A stretch of 64,000 bases of DNA from Gluconobacter vitians (GTDB lineage: Bacteria > Pseudomonadota > Alphaproteobacteria > Acetobacterales > Acetobacteraceae), in contig NZ_JABCQG010000001.1 of the NCBI RefSeq assembly GCF_015244565.1, positions 1 to 64,000 of the forward strand, in the 5' to 3' direction. Of this stretch, positions 58,886-64,000 are shown in pieces (positions within the stretch are counted from its first letter, which is position 1; each line of letters begins with the position of its first letter). Both the position numbers and the translations under genes were made by a program. Under the pieces are notes generated by a model. That model was given only the letters and a program-made list of their open reading frames with translations, searched no databases and was not told the origin of the DNA.

Positions 58886-59662
58886 TCAGACCGTGACGAG
58901 AACCGGAACGTGATCGGAGGCCTTTTCCCTGGCCCGCTCGTCCTTGTCGATCTCAAAGGATTGCAGCCGCTCTGTCAGGCGCGGGGAGAGCAGCGCATGG
59001 TCGATCCGCAGCCCCGAGTTCCGGTGGAAAGCCGCAGCCTGATAGTCCCAGAACGTGTAATACCGGCCCGTGGGATACAGGGCCCGCAGCGCATCCGTCA
59101 GCCCCTTCCATTCCAGACGCCGGAAAGCCGCACGGCTTTCGGGACGGATCAGCGCATCATCCGGTGGGAGGCTGGTTGAGGCCAGATCTTCGGCTGTCGG
59201 GCAGACATTGAAGTCTCCGATGAATGCGAACGGCTTTTCTGCATCAAGCAGAACCCGCGCCCGGGCGGCCAGCGCGTCAAAGAAGGCAAGCTTGGTCGCG
59301 TAACCGTCCTCACCGCCGGAATTGCCGTTGGGGAGATAGAGATTGCCGATCGTGATGCCATCAAGTTCCGCCTCGATGTAGCGGGCAGACGGATGATCGA
59401 AGCCGGGCAGGGTGTGATGCGTAACCGTGAACGGCCGACGTCCGATCAGGGCTACACCATTATAGGCTTTCTGCCCCGAGGTCGCGACATGCAGTCCAGC
59501 TTCGGCGAACACGGCCGGAAACTGGCTGTCCTCGCATTTGATTTCCTGAAGGCACAGCAGGTCACATTCCGGATGACGCTCCAGCCAGTCCTGAACGTGA
59601 TGAGCGCGGGCCCGGATGGAATTGATGTTCCAGCTTGCGAAAGTGAAGGGCGTGGCACTCAT
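58886..59662 (-). CDS. xthA: Exodeoxyribonuclease III
   Basis: A 258-residue AP endonuclease/3'-5' exonuclease. Active-site segments are FASWNINSIRAR (Asn), LCLQEIKCEDSQFP (metal Glu), GNLYLPNG, FIGDFNVCPTAED (Asp, Asn) and the final DHVPVLV (Asp-His). It starts at the ATG at 59662, four bases after the erpA stop, so repair and Fe-S genes share a transcript. Confidence 0.93.
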   Translation of the reverse strand: MSATPFTFASWNINSIRARAHHVQDWLERHPECDLLCLQEIKCEDSQFPAVFAEAGLHVATSGQKAYNGVALIGRRPFTVTHHTLPGFDHPSARYIEAELDGITIGNLYLPNGNSGGEDGYATKLAFFDALAARARVLLDAEKPFAFIGDFNVCPTAEDLASTSLPPDDALIRPESRAAFRRLEWKGLTDALRALYPTGRYYTFWDYQAAAFHRNSGLRIDHALLSPRLTERLQSFEIDKDERAREKASDHVPVLVTV

Positions 59663-59666
59663 CGGA

Positions 59667-60011
59667 TCAGGCCAGCGAGAAGCTGGTGCCGCAGCCACAG
59701 GACGACGCCGCATTAGGGTTCGTGACCGTGAAATGCGCACCCATCAGCTTGTCCACGAATTCCAGTTCGGCATTCTCCAGCAGGTCCAGACTGGTCGAAT
59801 CAACGAATACCTTCGCCCCATCGCGCTCAATGACGACATCGTCCGCAGCCTGATCCCGTTCCAGCCGGAACTGGTACTGAAACCCGTTGCAGCCACCCGC
59901 CAGCACCGCAACGCGCAATGCAAGCCCATCCGGCTCGGGCTGGGCTGCGATGATTTCGTTAATGCGGGCGGCGGCGCTGGCGGAGATGCTGAAAGGCACG
60001 GTGTCGGACAT
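59667..60011 (-). CDS. erpA: Iron-sulfur cluster insertion protein (ErpA/IscA type)
   Basis: A 114-residue A-type carrier with three conserved Cys: AGGCNGFQYQF and SSCGCG near the C-terminus. It delivers Fe-S clusters to apoproteins. The start at 60011 gives the usual length; the frame upstream to 60128 is unsupported. ErpA and IscA cannot be fully separated by sequence, but the absence of isc genes favours ErpA. Confidence 0.88.
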   Translation of the reverse strand: MSDTVPFSISASAAARINEIIAAQPEPDGLALRVAVLAGGCNGFQYQFRLERDQAADDVVIERDGAKVFVDSTSLDLLENAELEFVDKLMGAHFTVTNPNAASSCGCGTSFSLA

Positions 60012-60244
60012 GGGCGTGTGTTCCCGAAATCTGAAAAGGCGGCTGGACCCTGCTGGACCCAGCAAGACGGCTGCGGTCCTGATTATATGGTCAGAGCGGC
60101 GCCAAGGGCAAAGGCCGCGTGGTTGCACGCGCGCCGGGCTGGCGTAGAATGAAACCGTGATCCGGCCGGAAACGGCGCTCTACCGGCCATAAGGCTTCGG
60201 GGCAGGGTTCACAGCCAGACGGCTCACACACAGGACATGTCTTG

Positions 60245-61408
60245 ATGGTAGCGATCTACGCGGTACAGGACTCCGGCTCCCGGGGACGGCTCTATCCTGA
60301 AGTGGAAAGCCCCGTCCGCTCCCCCTGGCAACGGGACCGTGACCGTGTGCTGCACTCGGCCGGGTTCCGCACCCTGCAATACAAGACGCAGGTCTTCATC
60401 AACCACGAAGGCGATTTCTTCCGCACGCGTCTGACGCATTCGCTCGAAGTCGCGCAGATTGCCCGCTCCATTGCCCGCAGTCTGGACCTGAACGAGGACC
60501 TGACGGAAACCGTCTCGCTGGCCCATGATCTCGGTCACACGCCGTTCGGCCATGCCGGTGAGGACGCACTCGCGCTCGCCATGAAGGACTGGGGCTGCTT
60601 CGACCATAACACCCAGTCCCTGCGTCTCGTGACAGCGCTTGAAGCCCGCTACCACGCCTTCGATGGTCTGAACCTGACCTGGGAAGCGCTGGAAGGGCTG
60701 GCCAAGCATAACGGTCCCGTCAAACGCCCCACACCCTATTTTGTGGAATACGACGCAAAGCACCATCTGGACCTGCAAAGCCATGCTTCGGCCGAAGCGC
60801 AGGTTGCCGCCATGTCGGATGATATCGCCTATCACGGGCATGATCTCGATGACGGTCTGCGCGCCGGGTTGCTGTCCTTCGAGGACATTGAGGACCTGCC
60901 GCTGGTCGGTGAAGCCCTGCGCCGCTCGCGCGACATGGAGCGTCAGATCGGGCGCGAGGCGTCCGATCAGGCCCAGCGCGTGCGTCACGAAACCATCCGT
61001 GTCGTCATCAACCAGCTCGCGACCGACCTGACGAACCAGACGCGCCGGAACCTTGAGGCGCTTAACCCGCAATCCGCCGATGACATCCGCCATGCCGGAT
61101 ATCCGGTCGTGGCGTTCAGTCCGGAAATGCGCGAGGCCAACAAGGCCATCCGCAAGTTCCTCTATGCCCGCATGTACCGGCACTGGCGCGTCAATCGCAT
61201 GGCGCGGAAGGCCAAGATCGCGGTCCGGGAAATCTTCGATATCCTGTCCGAAGATCCCGGCCTTCTGCCCGATCCGCTGCGCGGGCGTGCCAAAGCCGCC
61301 GATGACGTGCAGCGCAGACGTCTGGTGGCCGATTATATTGCCGGAATGACCGATCGTTTCGCGATGGAAGAACATCGACGGTTGACGGACCTCTCCGTGC
61401 TAGGCTGA
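60245..61408 (+). CDS. dgt: dGTP triphosphohydrolase (dGTPase-like)
   Basis: A 387-residue HD-superfamily enzyme hydrolysing dNTPs to nucleosides and triphosphate. The metal site is in RLTHSLEVAQIARSIAR (H), LAHDLGHTPFGHAGEDAL (HD) and later D in MSDDIAYHGHDLDDGL. AGGACA precedes the ATG at 60245. It lies 43 bases before argS, a pairing typical of alphaproteobacteria. Confidence 0.92.
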   Translation: MVAIYAVQDSGSRGRLYPEVESPVRSPWQRDRDRVLHSAGFRTLQYKTQVFINHEGDFFRTRLTHSLEVAQIARSIARSLDLNEDLTETVSLAHDLGHTPFGHAGEDALALAMKDWGCFDHNTQSLRLVTALEARYHAFDGLNLTWEALEGLAKHNGPVKRPTPYFVEYDAKHHLDLQSHASAEAQVAAMSDDIAYHGHDLDDGLRAGLLSFEDIEDLPLVGEALRRSRDMERQIGREASDQAQRVRHETIRVVINQLATDLTNQTRRNLEALNPQSADDIRHAGYPVVAFSPEMREANKAIRKFLYARMYRHWRVNRMARKAKIAVREIFDILSEDPGLLPDPLRGRAKAADDVQRRRLVADYIAGMTDRFAMEEHRRLTDLSVLG

Positions 61409-61451
61409 TAGAGCCTCTGATCTGACGACGCGTTACAGGAATCGAGCTGAA

Positions 61452-63260
61452 ATGGCCGCTGACACCACGACCCTTACGACTGACTGTCTCTTTGCCCGCA
61501 CCCGGGTTCAGGTGTGCGACGCTCTGCGATCGGTCGTCCCCGGCCTGCCGGAAGAGGTGGTGCAGCGCGTCGATCTGACCCCCACGCGTGACCCGTTCCA
61601 CGGTGACATGGCGACGAACGCCGCCATGCTTGCCGCCAAGCCCGCGCGTCGCAAACCCGCCGAAATCGCCGCCGAACTGGTCGAGAAGCTCTCCGCCCTG
61701 CCGGAAGTCGCCAAGGCTGAAGCCGCAGGCCCGGGCTTCGTGAACCTGACGCTCAAGCCTGAAGTCCTGCAGGGCGTGGCCGTCTCGATCCTCAAGGCTG
61801 GCGACCGCTACGGTCGCTCCACGATGGGGCAGGGGACGCGCGTGAACGTGGAATACGTCTCCGCCAATCCGACCGGCCCGATGCATGTCGGGCATTGCCG
61901 CGGTGCGGTCGTCGGTGATGCGCTGGCCAACCTGCTCGAAGCGGCTGGCAACACCGTCACGCGCGAATATTACATCAATGATGCCGGAACACAGGTTGTC
62001 GCCCTGACCTGGGCCACATACTGGCGCTATCTTCAGGTTATCGGCCCGGAGATTTCCGCTGACGATTTCAGCCCGCTGACGCCGAACGGCCTGCAATATC
62101 AGGGCGAGTACCTGATCCCTGTCGCTCAGAGCATCGCTGACAAGCACGGCCGCACACTCGCCAATGCCGAAGGTGGCCCGGCCGATCCGTCCGTCTGGTT
62201 CGAGACGGTGCGTCGTGAAGCCCTGACGCAGATGATGGCCGCCATCCGCGAAGATCTGGAAGCGCTGGGCATCTCGCACGAAGTCTTCGCCAGCGAAGCC
62301 GAAACGCTGGCCAGCGGTCGCGTGGATGCCGCGATCGCAAAGCTCGACAGCAAGGGCCTGCTCTATGAGGGCGTGCTCGAGCCGCCCAAGGGCAAGATGC
62401 CGGAAGACTGGGAAGCCCGCCCGCAGACGCTCTTCCGCTCCACCGAGTTCGGCGACGATCAGGACCGCGCGCTCCGCAAGTCCGACGGCACCAACACCTA
62501 TTTCGCGAACGACATCGGCTACCACGCCCAGAAGGCCGAAAACGCCGATGTTCTGATCGACGTCCTCGGTGCCGATCACGGCGGGTACGTCTCCCGCATG
62601 CGCGCTGCCATTTCCGCCCTGACGGATGGCAAGACTGGCTTTGAAGTCGTGATGTGCCAGATCGTCCGCGTCGTGAAGAACGGTGAGCCCGTTCGCATGT
62701 CCAAGCGCGCCGGCACGTTCGTCACCCTGCGCGACCTGCTGGACGAAGTGGGCCGTGACGCCGTGCGCTTTACGATGCTGACCCGCAAGGCCGATGCGCA
62801 GATGGAGTTCGATCTGGACGCTGTGGTCGCCCAGACGCGCGATAATCCCGTATTCTACGTCCAATACGCCCATGCCCGCTGCCGCTCGGTCCTGCGGTCC
62901 GCCGAGACGATGTTTGGCGCGGATGATGTAACACCGGAAGCCCTGTGCAGCGCCGATCTGTCCAACCTGTCTTCAGATGTGGAACTGGCCGTCCTGCGCC
63001 GTCTGGCCGCGTTCCCGCGCAGTGTCGAAGCCGCCGCTACGGCTCGTGAGCCGCACCGGATCGCGACCTATTGCATTGATCTGGCCTCCGACTTCCATGC
63101 CCTGTGGAACCGGGGCCGTGAAGATACCACCCTGCGCTTCCTGCATGAGAACGACCGCGCCACCAGCCTCGCCAAGCTGGCGCTGGTTTCGGCTATTGCT
63201 GGAACGCTGCGCTGTGCCCTCACCATTCTCGGCGTCGTGCCGGTAGAGGAAATGCGATGA
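61452..63260 (+). CDS. argS: Arginyl-tRNA synthetase
   Basis: A 602-residue class I synthetase. It has an N-terminal additional domain, the HIGH-like VSANPTGPMHVGHCRGAVVGD, the DHGGYVSRM block and VRMSKRAGTFVTLRDLL, holding the KMSKS-type loop. The C-terminal DALR anticodon-binding domain is present. Its stop overlaps the next gene. Confidence 0.96.
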   Translation: MAADTTTLTTDCLFARTRVQVCDALRSVVPGLPEEVVQRVDLTPTRDPFHGDMATNAAMLAAKPARRKPAEIAAELVEKLSALPEVAKAEAAGPGFVNLTLKPEVLQGVAVSILKAGDRYGRSTMGQGTRVNVEYVSANPTGPMHVGHCRGAVVGDALANLLEAAGNTVTREYYINDAGTQVVALTWATYWRYLQVIGPEISADDFSPLTPNGLQYQGEYLIPVAQSIADKHGRTLANAEGGPADPSVWFETVRREALTQMMAAIREDLEALGISHEVFASEAETLASGRVDAAIAKLDSKGLLYEGVLEPPKGKMPEDWEARPQTLFRSTEFGDDQDRALRKSDGTNTYFANDIGYHAQKAENADVLIDVLGADHGGYVSRMRAAISALTDGKTGFEVVMCQIVRVVKNGEPVRMSKRAGTFVTLRDLLDEVGRDAVRFTMLTRKADAQMEFDLDAVVAQTRDNPVFYVQYAHARCRSVLRSAETMFGADDVTPEALCSADLSNLSSDVELAVLRRLAAFPRSVEAAATAREPHRIATYCIDLASDFHALWNRGREDTTLRFLHENDRATSLAKLALVSAIAGTLRCALTILGVVPVEEMR

Positions 63261-64000
63261 CCCCGGAAAACGATCAGGACCGCAACCGCCCCGATCCGGG
63301 CGATTACGCCCGTAGCCCGAAACAGCCAGCGGGTCCGGCTCCGGGAGCGCGTCCGCAGGCGCGTTTCGACCGCGAGCGCCTGAGCAATGATTATGACGAT
63401 GAACCCCCGCCGCGTCGCCGCCCGGCAGCCGCTGGCGGTGCGTCCGGGGCAGGGCGTCTGACGTCCGTGCTGGGCAATGATCCCGCCACGCGCAAGCTGG
63501 TTGGTGGTGCGGTTGGTATCGGCGTTGTGCTGCTACTGGCTGTCGGCGGTTGGTCGCTCATGGGCAGCCATCAGGGCGGCATTCCCATCATTGGTCCGCC
63601 GCCGGGACCCGTGAAGGACCGTCCGGCTGATCCGGGCGGGATGCAGATCATGGGCGGCGATGACGGCGATACCGATATGACCGGCAACGGCGAGGCACAT
63701 CTTGCTCCGGGTCCGGAGCAGCCGGATACGAAGGCACTGGCCCGCCAGTACGGCGTCCCGCCGGGAACGCCCGCGTCGGAAACACCGAAGACCGATGTCC
63801 CCAAGGCAGATGGTGCAGCACCGGATAACGCGCCGGCGACCCAGACGCCTGCCATCCCGCCGGAAGCCGCCGCGCCTGCCGATACGGGACAGATGTCTCC
63901 GGGCACCGCGCTGCCTGCCACGGTTCCGGAAAAGCCGCAGGATCAGGCCGCCGCCCCTGCCGAGGCCCCGAAGGCTGCACCGCCCAAGGAAGCGCCGAAA
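63257..64000 (+). CDS. Membrane protein with Pro/Ala-rich linker, probable SPOR protein (3' end outside)
   Basis: At least 248 residues. A basic/acidic cytoplasmic part (1-75, with PPPRRRPAA), one TM helix (about 77-95: VGIGVVLLLAVGGW) and a long Pro/Ala/Asp-rich periplasmic linker are seen before the window ends. Type II membrane proteins of this shape downstream of argS in alphaproteobacteria usually end in a peptidoglycan-binding SPOR domain, which is not visible here. It overlaps argS as ATGA. Confidence 0.65.
   Translation, partial: MTPENDQDRNRPDPGDYARSPKQPAGPAPGARPQARFDRERLSNDYDDEPPPRRRPAAAGGASGAGRLTSVLGNDPATRKLVGGAVGIGVVLLLAVGGWSLMGSHQGGIPIIGPPPGPVKDRPADPGGMQIMGGDDGDTDMTGNGEAHLAPGPEQPDTKALARQYGVPPGTPASETPKTDVPKADGAAPDNAPATQTPAIPPEAAAPADTGQMSPGTALPATVPEKPQDQAAAPAEAPKAAPPKEAPK

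Overview
The window looks like a chromosome segment of an acetic acid bacterium (Acetobacteraceae, probably Gluconobacter or a near relative). This rests on recognising the housekeeping proteins and their order (mreBCD-mrdA-rodA, glyQS, aspS, dgt-argS-SPOR-like) and on the high GC. The exact species is inference.

Positions 1 to about 23,990 are the right-hand part of a prophage of HK97-type head and probable siphovirus-type tail. Late genes run leftward from about 9.7 kb and leave the window at its left edge: HNH nuclease, small and large terminase, portal, prohead protease, capsid, connector, neck and tail-completion genes, tail tube, tail-fibre-like gene. From 9.8 to 11.6 kb there are small accessory genes, including a rightward pair ending in a BRO-type antirepressor. 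From 11.6 to 17.0 kb a leftward early region holds a DUF3164 protein, a second tyrosine recombinase beside a GATAAC repeat array, a methyltransferase, a replication protein with a probable origin inside its gene, and a CII-like regulator. The switch lies at 17.3-18.5 kb: Cro-like and CI-like genes are divergent, and three near-identical 15-bp operators accompany two promoters of the same design. Small overlapping genes then lead to a probable excisionase and the integrase (19.8-21.0 kb).

Between the integrase and a tRNA-Arg(CCG) gene, the likely attachment target, sits an AT-richer cargo of about 2.7 kb. It encodes a two-TM coiled-coil protein, an ImmA/IrrE metallopeptidase, a T4-beta/sce7725-like protein, and a convergent sce7726-like PD-(D/E)xK protein preceded by a possible 27-codon mini-gene. 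This is the best candidate for an uncharacterised defence or exclusion system in the window.

From 24 to 64 kb the sequence is ordinary chromosome: a lipoprotein hydrolase, polA, a SCO-like protein with unusual cysteine spacing, an orphan peptide-binding protein, a UDG-like protein, purD, xseA, rne, an amidase, leuA with a leucine-rich leader peptide and mutually exclusive hairpins, a TauE/SafE exporter, two paralogous glycine-zipper lipoproteins, the cell-shape operon mreBCD-mrdA-rodA, a single-gene nuclease-helicase (DUF2075), glyQS, a DUF2076 protein, a Rieske-FAD oxidoreductase, aspS, a ferritin-like protein, xthA, erpA, dgt, argS, and the start of a membrane protein with a Pro/Ala-rich linker.
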